64,000 nt of DNA from Labia minor (Eukaryota > Arthropoda > Insecta > Dermaptera > Spongiphoridae). The position numbers and the translations under genes are program-made. The stretch's first letter is position 1, and each line of letters starts with the position of its first letter. The notes beneath the pieces are model-generated. The model made no database searches. It was not told the origin of the DNA and was given only the letters and a program-made list of their open reading frames with translations. The DNA lies in NCBI GenBank assembly GCA_963082975.1, contig OY720344.1, forward strand, positions 7,241,580-7,305,579, written 5' to 3'. Of this stretch, positions 49,734 through 61,624 are shown piece after piece.

Positions 49734-51120
49734 TATTCAAATTTCAGTTTAAGATAGATATAAAAATTCAAGAAAAAGTTTTAAAGTTTTTTTGAAAGGA
49801 AAATGTCAAAAAACAAAACAAATCAACAAATTTATAAGATAAAATGAAAATGGTTTTTTTCAAATGTAATTTTAATCATATTTTAAAAAGTAATATGAAA
49901 TAAATAAATAAATAAATACATTTTGTCAATTATTCATCTGTTCATGTAAGAAATTTAAAGCAAGAGTGGATTGATCGGATATATTCGCCCATTTTCGTGA
50001 ACTTTCGGCTTAATTAGACACAAAAGGAACTTTATGAATCCACCTTTTATAATAATGATTATAATATTTAAATTAAGATAATTTTAAATAGTTTTATTTG
50101 TAAAAAAAAATTATTTTGGAGAAATCTCATTATATATTTTATATTGGACAAACATTTTTGAAGACAATATTCTCATTTGCCGTTTTTTTTTGCTTCGAAA
50201 TAATAGTGAGTCGGTTGAAAATTTGGCACTCCATCCCTGAATATATATATATATATATATTTTGGTAAAATCTGAATGTTGAGTCAATTTTGAGTCTATG
50301 ACGCCGAGAGACGAAAAATTCTAAATTCACACTTGGATTCTCCACTCCAGGTCATGAAACGTAAAGAAATGTAAAAAATTTTAAACTTTGAGCAATGTTA
50401 AGACAATAACTTTTAGATATTTATATATAACAAATTTATTGTACAAAAAAACTAATAAATTCTAAATTCAAAATACTATACTATGTATATGCATAATTAA
50501 TTAATTGATATAAAGTCCACATGTCCATATGAAGCTTCACAATTTGTGTATCACTCACAAGCAAGAGCCAAGCACTTCGTATTTTACATACGCACATGAT
50601 ATGTTTGAGACACGATATGCATTTATATCAAAAACATACTATTAAAATGGCTTATTTTTTGGTTTTGGGGGTAATTTAACAAGTAGTTCGCAGCGTTTCA
50701 AAGATTTTAGCAACCGCCTCACATGAGCCGGCTCCAACCCACCCCTATATATATATATATTCTTATATGAAGATAGGCTATAAATTTTAATATTAATTAT
50801 TCTTTTTCATATTCATTAAAATGTCAATTAGGAATTATTTAATTTATAATTATATTTAAAATCTACCCCCCCCCTCTATCAGTGTGTATGAAGAGGGCTA
50901 CGCTACTACACACTATGAGCGGCTAGCGTAGGATATCCGAAAAACAAACCATCACAAAAACGAAGGTCGGAAATATAATATATATTTTCCCTTGTGTCAC
51001 TTAAAATTACTTATTTTAAACGATAACTAATATATATCCCTCATATAAGTGGCAACGGGTATAAATACCCGCTCCGCTCATAGTGTGTTAAGAATGTCAT
51101 TAAACTACGTTGAAGCTTTT
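49734..51120. other. intergenic region with repeat C copy, no gene seen
   Basis: Repeat C (see 6166-6428) is present at about 50262-50430. AT microsatellites lie at 50240-50259 and 50744-50759. 50865-51090 is less AT-rich, with GAGGGCTACGCTACTACAC and TGAGCGGCTAGCGTAGG, and looks like another dispersed repeat end. No conserved protein is visible. Confidence 0.4.
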
Positions 51121-52065
51121 AACCCTTTCAATACTGTAGGGACATATTGTCCCAGAGAATTTCTAATATATACTAAAATAATTTAAATGCTTACAATTGT
51201 ATTGGAATCTGGGATTTCAGTTGTGCACGGTCATAGGCTAGTAAATAAGCCCAAAACTGTCTGCTTTTTTTCTAATTTATAATATTTTGTCATTCTAGAT
51301 GTTACTAGCAAACAGTATACACGCCTCATGCTTGTTACTACCTGTGTTTTTATTTGTTCTGTGCTCGAAATTGCCAAGGAAGCTATTTATAATTTTATAT
51401 TACATATTTAGTGTGCAGCAATAGTTTTTATCACTTTTTTAGGTCCAAAAATAAGAATGGGACTTATATGTCCCAATAGTGTTAATTATTGGGATATTAT
51501 TTCCCATCAGTATTGGCTAACCAATATATTCAAAAATAAGCTGGAGTGTTTCTACTGACTATCTCGCAATTTGTTAAAAAATTCATTCCGGTACTTTCAG
51601 CGATTCAATCAAGCTGAAATTCTATATATATATAAGTTTTATACAATTTTTAATCATGTGGAAAAACTATCAAACATATCTTTATTTTTACGGTCACTTT
51701 AGAGGAAAAAAAAAATCAAAACGTTGTAGGTAATGATCCTCTTCTGGTTGAGCTACATTTCTCAAAAGTTGATAGAAAACTACGAATTTTGAATTTGTGC
51801 CAAATTTCATTATTCTAGCTCAAACAGTTTTTGAGTAATCTTGTCTACATACACACCCACACACATACACATTTTCTCAACCTTAGTGAAAATGACTCAG
51901 GAGCCTTCAAAAGGTATAAAAACATCAAAATCTCGACATCGAAAATTTTCGTGATCGCTATACTATCTCTGGTGAGATAGTAAAAAGGGAACAGAGATCA
52001 TTTGCCAAATATGCACAGTAGCGCTCTGCAATGATTGTTTTGCTAAGTATCATTCTTGATTACCT

Positions 52066-52104
<39 letters not shown>

Positions 52105-52270
52105 TTTTATATATATATAGTAAAAAAGAAATGTTGAATTTCAATGTTTTTCTTTTCTTTTTTTTTTTATTTTATGTGCTCCACAATTTTACAATCATAA
52201 AATACTAATGGGACATACGACCCACTCACCAATAATATTGGGACAATATGTCAAGAAAATATCAAAAAAG
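51121..52270. mobile_element. possible DNA element with repeated GGGACA palindromes
   Basis: Four related words occur: GGGACATATTGTCCCAG (51139), GGGACTTATATGTCCCAA (51461), GGGACATACGACCCAC (52210) and GGGACAATATGTC (52240). The first and last are inverted relative to each other. Together with CCCTTTCAATACTGTAGGG near 51124 this recalls piggyBac-like ends, but no transposase is recognisable. A Helentron-like copy sits inside. The class is uncertain. Confidence 0.3.
51541..51982 (-). mobile_element. Helentron-like element, copy 7
   Basis: Left edge CTGGAGTGTTTCTACTGACT (3' hairpin, with changed loop), right edge GGTGAGATAGTA (5' end). The body matches copies 1, 3 and 4 in reverse complement. 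The microsatellite is reduced to CACACACATACACA. Confidence 0.6.
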
Positions 52271-52635
52271 CACCTGTTCTATTGCCTTCGATCTCACTAA
52301 AAAAATTGAGAAAATAATGAAGCGGAATCCTGGTTGGACAATAATAGAAAGAATAGCCAGGAATTTAGGAAGGTTGTACACAGAAGAAGAAAATTAATCA
52401 AATTAGGATATTTCAAAAACTTACCATAAAACTTTTTATTCTCCTTAACACAATTTTAGTTTTTTTATTATACTTTGTGCATGGTCATATATATATATAT
52501 ATATATATATATATTCGTTTAGGTTTCTGTGAAAGTTTTTATTGATATGAAAAATTATTTTCGTGTTATTTTACGTTTAATTTTAGATTTGAGTAAGTAT
52601 ATATAAGTATATATATATAAGTATAAAAATATCTC

Positions 52636-55600
52636 TTAAACATTTAAAATATATATAATAATTGGTAAAATTAAATTATCTACTTGATCAGTCTTGGCTT
52701 CAATTAATGAAGTAATTAAAATAGAAATAAAATATTTTAAAATTTTTATATAATCTTGAAAATAGAAACCTATAGATGAAACAATTTTTAAATATATTTG
52801 AATTGTGATAATATTTTATCTTTGTTTAATGTATTTCTTACCTGATATGTAAAATAAAAATATAATAAAACATTGACTAATAATATAGCCCCAGGTTCCT
52901 TCATATGTCCTTTTTGAATCTTAAAAACAAGACAGAATATATATATATACAATTATTAATTTTTAGTTTAGTTATAGATTGTTTTTAAAATACTTTTTTC
53001 TATCTCTGTGGCTCTACGGAACTCGAAAGTTCTTGGCCGCAGCAACCACTCTTCTCCAAGAATCCCTATTCTGAGCCACAACCATCCAATCCCTATTCTC
53101 TCCCATCTCTCTCCTACATTATCCACCCACCGCGTCCTTGGTCTTCTAAGCGGGTGTTTCCCACTCGGTCTCTCCCCCCCCAATATATTTTTTGCCATTC
53201 TTTCTTCTCCCATTCTAGCCACGTGTCCTGCCCTCCGCAGTCTTCTCGATTTTATAATTCTAACTATATCTGGAGATGCATAGAGGTCATTCTATTCCTT
53301 GTTAAGCAGTCTCAGCCATTCACCCCGGTGATCTCTTCTTTCTTTGGCCAATAAATGCTGCTGCAAAATTCCTATTCTCAAATACTCTAAATCAGTGGTT
53401 CCCAAACTTATTTGGCCAAAAGCCCCCCTTTCCAGAAAAAAATTTACTCAGCGCCCCCTTGGAAATTAACTTTTTTTAATTTTAATACAGAAAGAGATAA
53501 ATGTACCTATTGCAAATATTATAAATAAAGGTGTAAATTAGTAACATTGAATTTATGTATCTATAGAATAGAAAAGTAATATATAGGTAATTTTCCCTAA
53601 ATGCACCTGTGACCATCACCGCCCCCCTGGATCGCTCCAGCGCCCACGAGGGGGCGGTAGTGCCTACTTTGGGAATCACTGCTCTAAATCGTCGTCACCT
53701 AAGGTCATAGACCATGCATCACACCCATTTAATACAACCGGTATAATAATTGTTTTATATTTTAATTTTTATCCCCTTTGATAATAATTTTGATGCGATA
53801 AGCCCCTTTATTGCATAGTAAAAGGCGTTTTCCGATTGCAACCTCTCTTTAAACTCTTCTCGAATATTATTATCTTCCGTGATTACAGAGAACCTAAGTA
53901 TTTAAATTTTTCTTCACTTTCAAATTCTATATCTTGTATATTAAGATTTTGTGTGTTAATACTATTCCTCTCTGTTATTAAATACTTTGTCTTAGCAATA
54001 TTTATTTCCAGCCCCACCTCTTTTCCTGCTTCGATTAATTTTTCTACACTATCTATAATTGCAATTGCCGAATCTCCTATTATATTTAAGTCATCTGCGT
54101 AACCTAATACTTGAATTTTTTTGTTTAATTCTATTCTGTTTGAAAAATACTTTTTTAAATTTATTTATATAGATTAATTTTTGTATGCATTCATGTATTT
54201 TTAAATAACATTTATTTATATTGAAGCAGATAACTCACTACAATAAATAATTTCTCAGTACTAATAACTTTAATTTTCAATATTAAATATTATTTTATTT
54301 TTATATAAAATGTTAATATTAATTTAAAATACCTTGCCATAAATGTCGTCCAAAATATTTCCCAAACAAACTTGCGAAAGAATCTCCAATACCAATTGAG
54401 AGTATTCCACTCAAGAGAACTTCAAATTGATGTATATTTGTTATAAATGGATGTATCCAAAGTGGAAAAGCACAGCCGGTAAGGAGATAGATTGGTGAGA
54501 AGGCCACTTTTCCTACATCTTTCTCATCACCAAAAAATTTAAAGCTTTCAACAAGAATATCACCAAATGGGGGCAATTCAAGCAACATTATTAACTAAAA
54601 GAACAAATAAGTAATTAATCAAATACATAATTTGATTTTAAAGAACAAGTAATAAATAAAAATTTTTTAAAGCTTTCAAGAAAAAAATGAAAATATATGT
54701 TGTTAACAGTGTTTTTGTGTTTCAGAAATGCATATTGTCTCTATAGAATGCAAATATTTTATAATATGAGTAAATATTACAAATTGGATTGTTCAAAATA
54801 AGAATAGATTAAAATAAAGTCTTAAATAGTCAAATAGTTTTTTAGATGAAATTTAAACTTAGTCAAAAATAACTTATATAATAAAATTTGTGTATATGAT
54901 AAATATTTCGACAATAAAAAAATTAGAAATATCATTTATAAATATTTTCTTATAAGGTGTATAATAATTTTATATATAGATCTTTAATTATGTTTATAAT
55001 AAAATTAAAATAATCCCATTTTAATTGATTCATTTATAATTAATTTATTATAATGGTGATAATCAAATAAAATATTTGATAATAACTTACTTCCAATATA
55101 AAAAAAATTGCTAAAACCACACCACTGGCCAAATATATCATTAAAGGATCAAAAATTATTCCTGTTGTAAATACAATCACTGCTAAAAAATGAAAATATT
55201 TTCGTGTTACAGTATTTGCATGTTCCAAAGATGATGATTTATTTGTAAAAAATGTAACTGTAACGATTGCACAAATTGTAGCCAAAACCCAGGTTCCTAA
55301 TAATAGAATCTAAAAAAATGTATAATAATGGACAATTTGAATTTAGTTTATAAAAATAAAGAACATACCGAGTTTATTGATCGGATTAAATACCAAAAAA
55401 CCCAGATTAATGGATTTTGGTTGAGAAGTAGATACAATGCAGGAATTACAAATCCAAATGATATTCCAAAGATTATAAAATAATACAATAACAGATTTTT
55501 AGATTTTTTAAAAATATATGATAATAAGAATATTAGGGATACACCTAAAAGACCTATCTTCAGAAAAAAACCAACAATTTATTTATTTATTATTTAAAGT

Positions 55601-56365
55601 TAATTTTAATGAATATTATAGTTTTTATATACTTGTAAAGTAATTGTTATTATGTCTTGAAATTCTTTCGGTGTATGATACCAGACTTCATTTAAATTTA
55701 TAAAAAATTTAATAATAAATAATATACATGTTTGAGCTAAAATTGTTGCTTCACCGAATGTGAAACATTTTGGAAATTTTTTCATTAAGAAAATTATAAA
55801 ATAGGGTAATGGAATAGTTGAAAGACATCCAAAGAACAAACTGTATAATATTCCTAAAACATTTTATTCAATGTAATTATGTCATTGTTTATTAAATTCT
55901 TTAAATAATCAATAGATTACCTCTTTTCATACAAAGAATTAATAAATAATCTGTGATTATTAAAGGAAATAGATATCTTTTAACTGACAATGGTTTAATT
56001 TCATCTAAGGAGAATATAAATATTATTGTAGACAATAATAATCCAAATGAAAAAAAAAATCCAAGTCGAAAATACTCAGGAGAATCAGGATTTCGAAGGA
56101 TTGTTAATAAAATAGAAATAGGCAATAAAAAGGCTACCCAAAATCCATTTGAAATATTCGGCCTGAAATAATATTAATTTAATTAAAACAGTATGAAATA
56201 ATTAATAATATAGCTTAATAAAAATTATGAGAAAAATAAAAAATAAATTGAAGTAATATAAATGTTCTTGTAAAAAACGAATTAAAATGAAAAATACCTA
56301 GGATATATATTTTCATTTTTATAAAAATTTAAAATGTGATTATCTAAATCTAATATAGAAAGCAT
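52636..56365 (-). CDS. DOLK: dolichol kinase
   Basis: CTP-dependent phosphorylation of dolichol in the ER membrane, making the carrier for N-glycosylation, is the family function. Exons in transcript order: 56365-56298, 56162-55921, 55853-55633, 55557-55369, 55309-55091, 54594-54333, 52919-52842, 52769-52636. That is 1413 nt and 470 residues (human about 538). The protein is strongly hydrophobic, with many membrane segments. Conserved C-terminal features are all present: RKYFH at 276-280, GIGDSFAS at 381-388, KRTYEGT at 403-409 (CTP-binding region), and SLIEAKTDQVDNLILP near the end. Intron 6 (54332-52920) contains a LINE and a nested hAT MITE. The N-terminus is shorter than in vertebrates. 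Confidence 0.93.
53001..54116 (-). mobile_element. RTE-like LINE in DOLK intron, split by a MITE
   Basis: On the minus strand, from about 54116, the reverse-transcriptase palm is readable: GYADDLNIIG (catalytic YADD near 54088-54103), then LEINIAKTKYLI, KFKYLGS, and after the MITE the PRTRWVDNVG segment (53150-53100). Frameshifts and stops make it non-functional, but this is the only copy here that keeps YADD. It is interrupted at 53393-53681. The 3' untranslated hairpin seen in other copies is absent. The expected full length exceeds 3 kb, so it is 5'-truncated. Confidence 0.75.
53393..53681. mobile_element. hAT (Buster-type) MITE nested in the LINE
   Basis: Ends CAGTGGTTCCCAAACTT and, reverse-complemented, CAGTGATTCCCAAAGTAGG. 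Perfect duplication CTCTAAAT at 53385-53392 and 53682-53689. Removing the MITE and one duplication restores continuous LINE sequence. Same family as 20282-20607 (shared GCGCCCCCTTGGAAATTAAC block). Confidence 0.9.
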
Positions 56366-57664
56366 GCTATGTTTTAAATATTCATTCGCAATTTTAATAT
56401 AATCATCAAAATATTAAGTGTCAAGTCCAAATTCCAAATGTCAATTTAAATGACATTTAAAAATATTCAAAATATAAACAATAGCAAACGCCATCTATAA
56501 TACAAAATTTCACATTTCAATAATTAATGTTGGAATTATATTTATAATTAATTTTTTCAGTCACACACACAAGGGGATTTAGTTAGGGTATTAGGGTAAA
56601 TCTATAAATGGTTGACAGTGTACGATTAGTATATTTAATATTGGATAATAAGCCTTGCATCTATATAAACATTTCTAAATGCGCGCTCTATGAAAGTAAT
56701 TCCTTCTATATTGAACCATAAAAGTTTTGAGATGATGGTCTGTGCTTTTGAGTCACGGTCTGAGTAGACTGCTCAATAATTACTTTTTATATAATCGAAC
56801 AATTGGATATTTTGATTTTCGAATTCTTAAGCCAGACAAGTCACAATTTTGATTTGATTTGAATTTTTTTAATGATATCATTAATAAAATATGGTAATTT
56901 TACAGTTTACCAGACATACGCTTGAATGGTAATGAAATTTTATCAGTGGATTCCTTTTTTAATTAAAAAAAAACTTTTTCAAATAAAATAATCCCGGATC
57001 TCTTCTAGTTTCACAGATAAAAATTCTATTATTATTCCACTAGTTGACAATGATGTCAATTAATGGTGCTGTCGTGATATTAAGTTATTGACGTAGTAGT
57101 ATTAAGTGAAATTTTATTCGGCTTGTCCCACTGTACCCAAAAATGTTTTAAATTTTACATTATCATTTCATTATCAAGAAGTTGACATTGGTGTTATCTA
57201 CTGGGTCGTTCCAATAGTTAACATGAATGCTAAATGTGCACTTAAAAGTTAATTGAAATGAAAAGGAATGTCTCACTGTTTTAATGACAGCTAATGCTTG
57301 TGAATTTGTTGCACAGTAATCAATTACGAAAGGGTACTACAGCACATTGCCAAAGACGTTCCAAAGAGATGGGGAATCGACAAATCTTAAGTCTGGTTGG
57401 ATGAATAACACTCTTTTCTATGAATATATAGAAAATGTTATCAATCCTTGACTGATAGCAAACCAAATAACTCTTCCAATCACATTTTTTATAGATATAT
57501 ATTCATCACATTTAACTCTACACACCTGTACATTTTGTAAAACAATGGGGGAAAGTTTAAATAACCCTAACACCAAATGCTATAAATTTGAATGTAGGAG
57601 ACGAAAGATTCTAAATACATGTATCAATAAATAAAATATTATCATTTTTTGAATCTCTAGCTAG

Positions 57665-57790
57665 TAATATATTTTGAGCCACCTTTATCCAATTCTCTTC
57701 TCCTATTCTCTCCCAACTCCCTCACATCTCCTTTTATATTATCTGACCACCCCTGCCTTGGTCTTCCTAAAAAACAAGGTTTTTTCTTGT
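57665..57790 (-). mobile_element. RTE-like LINE fragment
   Basis: GAGCCACCTTTATCCAATTC, CTCCCTCACATCTCC and CACCCCTGCCTTGGTCTTCC match the LINE 3' coding end in reverse complement, as at 53060-53150. Confidence 0.5.
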
Positions 57791-57904
57791 CTTTTTTCAA
57801 CCATTCTATTTCTATATTAGATTTCTCATTCATACATAATGAGGGATATTTCCCCTCTCAACAAAATTTATTACTTATACAAATTTTTTTTATTTGAGGT
57901 AGAA

Positions 57905-58112
57905 AAATTTAAATAATTAGGTTCTGTAATCACGAATGATAATACGATACTTACGAGAAGAATTTAGATCTACTTATTTTAATTTAGGTAACGCCTGTTA
58001 TCATTCAATAAAGAGGCTTATCTCGTCAAAATTATAATCAAAGGGAATCAAAATTAAAATAAATAAAGCAATTATTTTGACGGTTGAATTATATAAAAGT
58101 GAGGCATGGTCA
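57905..58112 (+). mobile_element. RTE-like LINE fragment, opposite orientation
   Basis: AAAAATTTAAATAATTAGGT (the KFKYLG codons), then AACGCCTGTTATCATTC, AAGAGGCTTATCTCGTC and GAGGCATGGTC (WEAWS codons) read on the plus strand. Together with the fragment at 57665 it forms a head-to-head pair. Confidence 0.6.
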
Positions 58113-58687
58113 AGTAAAATTAAATAAATTAAATGATTTCTAGATTAATTAATTTTTCCCTTCATTTTTTTAATTAAAGGAAAAATTACAAGAGATTTTA
58201 TAAGTAGTATTAAAAATTATATTAGCATAATATTTAATTTAAAATAAAGATTTAAATAATATTTAAAAATAAAAACAACATTTCAGTATATTAGCCTATA
58301 TTCAAATTAATCAAATTAAATTATATTAAATATATTTTATAAAAGTAAATTTTAAATTAATCAAATTAATAATCACTTAAATTATTTTTTTAAAGGAATT
58401 TTGGATATTGAATTATAAAATTATATATTTAAAATGGCATTGATTGGTAATTGTAGTCAAAAACTAAAAAAAATTAACAATTTGTAATCATTTAAATAAA
58501 ATTTGAATATTCACCTATGAGCGTATACTGTATTAAGGTGCTCTTATTAGATTGTAAGGTTTCTTTTAAGAAACCTTATTAAAGAGGGTGGTTTTATATT
58601 TTAATCATTTTACAAGCCTTACAAGTATATAGATAAAAATATTTTATTTAAAAATAATTTATTCTCATTTTTTGGTCAAAATAAGCC

Positions 58688-59772
58688 ATGAGTGAAGAAG
58701 AATGTAATAAAGGATGTGTGTTATATTTTTCAAAATTTTTTAAATATTTTCATGGATTTTTATTTTTATAGTCAATCCAATTGGAGTTGCTAAAAGGGGT
58801 GGTTATCGTTATGAAGATGGCACTCGTTATTCAGGTGATTGGTCATCTCGTGGACAGAAACACGGATATGGACGTCTTGTTTTACCAGATGGTACACGCT
58901 ACAACGGTTGCTGGCAAAACGGTCTTTGTTCCGGTCTTGGGGTAATGATCTTTCCGGATGGCTCTAAATATGAAGGGGAATTCATGCAAGGCTGGTTTCA
59001 TGGACATGGCATCTTTTGGCGCAGTGATGGAATGAAATTTGAAGGGGAATTTCGAGGTGGACGTATTTGGGGTCATGGTAAACAAAAAAACATGATAAGC
59101 TAGAAAATTTATTTATTATTTATATTTGAAAATTTTGATTTATTGTACCAAAGGATATTATATTTTAATAATTATTTTTTTAATTTTTTCCTATTATATA
59201 TGTCTTCTAAATTTCCATTATAATATTATCATTATTAATAATTTGCTTAATTTTTATTAAAAATTATACCCAATTATATAAAGAAAAAAACTATTGATTA
59301 TTTAGGCGGTGGAAAATTTATTAACTTTCAAATAACTTTTGGTCTTTTATAAAAATTTTAATAAATTTTTAAAATGTTTAATATTAATCTTCTTAAACAT
59401 TGTATCAAAGATCATTAGATTATATAAATAATAAATCAAGAATAACATATAAAAATAAAATTTTAATTATTTATACAAACCTCATGTCAATAGTATTTTA
59501 CTTTTGATAAAATGATAGATCCTTTCAGATTATTTAGACATTTTATTTTAAATTCTTATTAATTTGCATGTTCCTAATAATACATTTATTATTTAATTAT
59601 TATAATTGTTCTATTTTCCATAGGTCTTGTAACTTTTAAAGATGAAACGCATGGATTTCCAAGGAATGAAGGATTTTTCCAAGATTGTCGATTAATGAGA
59701 AAACGCAGTTGTCCAGAAGTGGTTCAAAGAGCGCAAAAAGTTGCACTTTTAGCTAGAAGCATTGAAAATTAA
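58688..59772 (+). CDS. MORN4: MORN-repeat protein MORN4 (retinophilin)
   Basis: Exons: 58688-58715, 58772-59077, 59624-59772; 483 nt, 160 residues (human MORN4 has 146). Four MORN repeats are visible: YSGDWSSRGQKHGYGRL, YNGCWQNGLCSGLGV, YEGEFMQGWFHGHGIF and FEGEFRGGRIWGHGLVTF. They are followed by the family-specific tail HGFPRNEGFF and VVQRAQKVALLARS. The animal orthologue binds class III myosin in photoreceptors and hair cells; in flies it is retinophilin/undertaker. The first exon is short and its donor (GAT|GTGTGT) is weak. It is chosen because it gives an ATG in phase 56 bp upstream of exon 2. Exon codon use is richer in GC than in the neighbours. A poly(A) signal is at 59792-59797. Confidence 0.92.
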
Positions 59773-60014
59773 TAATATTAAATGAAAATAAAATAAATTT
59801 AATTATATGTTAATTAATTTTAATAATAAATTACTTAAATGGAAAATTAATATTAAATGTATTATTTTTAATTTTATTCATTTTTAAATAATTAAAAAAA
59901 ATTTAAATTTAAATTCATTGTTGTCAATTATTTTATTGAGAATAGAATAAAAAAATCATTTTTATACCAAAAGATATTTTCCCTAATAGAAAAAGAAATC
60001 AATAAAGAAAAAAA

Positions 60015-60451
60015 ATGTCAGAAGAAAATTTAAATACTGATAAAAAAGAGGTTGAAATTGTTGAAAAAGAGGTTGAAAAAGAGGTTGAAATTCTTGAAAA
60101 AGAAACAGATCTAATAAGCGAAGAGAGCTTAGAAAATTTGGATGAAACTCAAGATACATCTATTTCAACAGACATCGAAAATGTTGAACCTCTACAAGAT
60201 AATTTCTATTCTGAATATTCTAATAAAATTCAAACAACTATAAAGATTTTAAGGGAATCTTTAGATAAAGTTTATCAAATGAGAAGTAAGTATTTGTAAA
60301 CTTGAATCAGAGATCAAAGCATTATATTAAACATTTCCTTTTTATTTATTTAGCAAAAGCAGCTGAACTTGACTTGGAACTTAATACAATATATATCCCA
60401 AATCTATTAAAAAAAATTGAAGAAGCTAATCAAATGTTAAAAGAAATATGA
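60015..60451 (+). CDS. small acidic helical protein, unrecognised
   Basis: Exons 60015-60285 and 60354-60451; 369 nt, 122 residues, phases agree. The N-terminal half is very acidic, with imperfect repeats of EVEIVEKE / EVEKEVEILEKE and then a Ser/Thr/Asp-rich stretch. The C-terminal 50 residues (YSNKIQTTIKILRESLDKVY, then LLKKIEEANQMLKEI) look like a helical or coiled-coil domain. It could be a subunit of a small helical-bundle complex, but I recognise no family and assign no function. The ATG has a good A-rich context (AAAAATGTC), and it starts 242 bp after MORN4 on the same strand. The poly(A) signal AATAAA is at 60462-60467. Confidence 0.7.
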
Positions 60452-60472
60452 AAAACTATAAAATAAAATAAA

Positions 60473-61600
60473 TTCATTCTATGGAAATTTTATTTTTATT
60501 TTATTCATTTTCAAAAGAAAACAAATTTATTATTTTATTTTCTCAAATTATTTATAGTTTAAAAAAATTTATAATTGTTAAAAGGGTACATTTTGCCAAA
60601 GGTGGATAACATATAATTAATAAATGGTGGATTTTTGTAGTATTATGTTCTCCCTTTGATAGAAATTCTCTTTTTCTTATACAGGGAGTTCCAATTTAAG
60701 GATAAAACGTGAACATGTGATAGGTCTCAATTCAGGATTGTACAAAATTAAACAAAATTAAGTTTTTAAATTTCTTATTTATAAAGGAGAATGTCTATCT
60801 TGGTCTATCTGTTCTTTAAACGAAAAAACTTGATTTGATTGAAAAACGATCGTTTGCTAGACAAATTAAAGGAAAACATGAGAGAGATAAAAGAGAAAAG
60901 GAGTTGAAAGGAGGTGGCTGAGAATTGAAACGGTTGAAGGAGAGTGCCAAAATCACAATCTTTACCTCGAATTGAAGACATCATTGTTAATACAAGAAAT
61001 TGTAAGTGATGGTTCACCGTATTAGATATAAATTCTGCTTTTTGGTTATTATTATTAAGACAGAAATAAGTTCGCTTTAAAACGGCTGTTGTTACGTAGA
61101 ATGGACACTGTCAATGGAAACGTTTTCCATTTGGACTGAAAATTTCATCGGTAGTATTCATACGTGTTTTAACAATCAATCGTTCGAAATAATTTACAAA
61201 AATTTTACGGGCATTACATTGATGATACTTTAATTTATTATGATAGTAAAACAAGATTTCCTTTTAAAATTGTCGAAATGTGAATTTGCCCCAAAATTCC
61301 GATAAATATTGGACAAAATACAGTGTGTCCACAGCACGACAATTTAAATTCATTTAAAGAATTTCCAATACTAAAAATAAAAAAAAATATTAGCTAATTT
61401 TTAGGAAAGATACATTTTTATAATATATACTCCTACATAATATTTTTAAATAATAATTTACTTTTTTTTTTATTTAAAGTTTAATATTTAAAAGTATAAC
61501 ACTTGTACAGGATAGTACAGGATAGTACCAAGATATACCAAGATTTTCGGTGGATGTTGTCCAGTGCGGACGTGTGCCAGTCTCAGGATTGCCCAGGATT
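60473..61600. other. intergenic region, no gene seen
   Basis: A modest open frame at 60805-61017 (minus) has no recognisable domain. 61080-61330 is slightly less AT-rich and may be old repeat. Nothing can be assigned. Confidence 0.4.
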
Positions 61601-61624
61601 CCACAGCAACGCAGTGAGTACAAA

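Larger units (their letters stand above)
56366..58687. other. divergent intergenic region DOLK / MORN4 with decayed repeats
   Basis: Holds a decayed foldback arm (about 56885-57130), LINE fragments in opposite orientations (57665-57790 minus; 57905-58112 plus) and AT-rich filler. No gene is seen. The frame-poor stretch 57130-57660 shows nothing recognisable. Confidence 0.45.

Noticed and set aside
53008-53354. Plus-strand frames rich in Ser/Pro (also at 3728-4062, 13778-14056 and 43666-43917)
   Set aside because: All are antisense to the RTE-like LINE coding end, which explains their similarity to each other.
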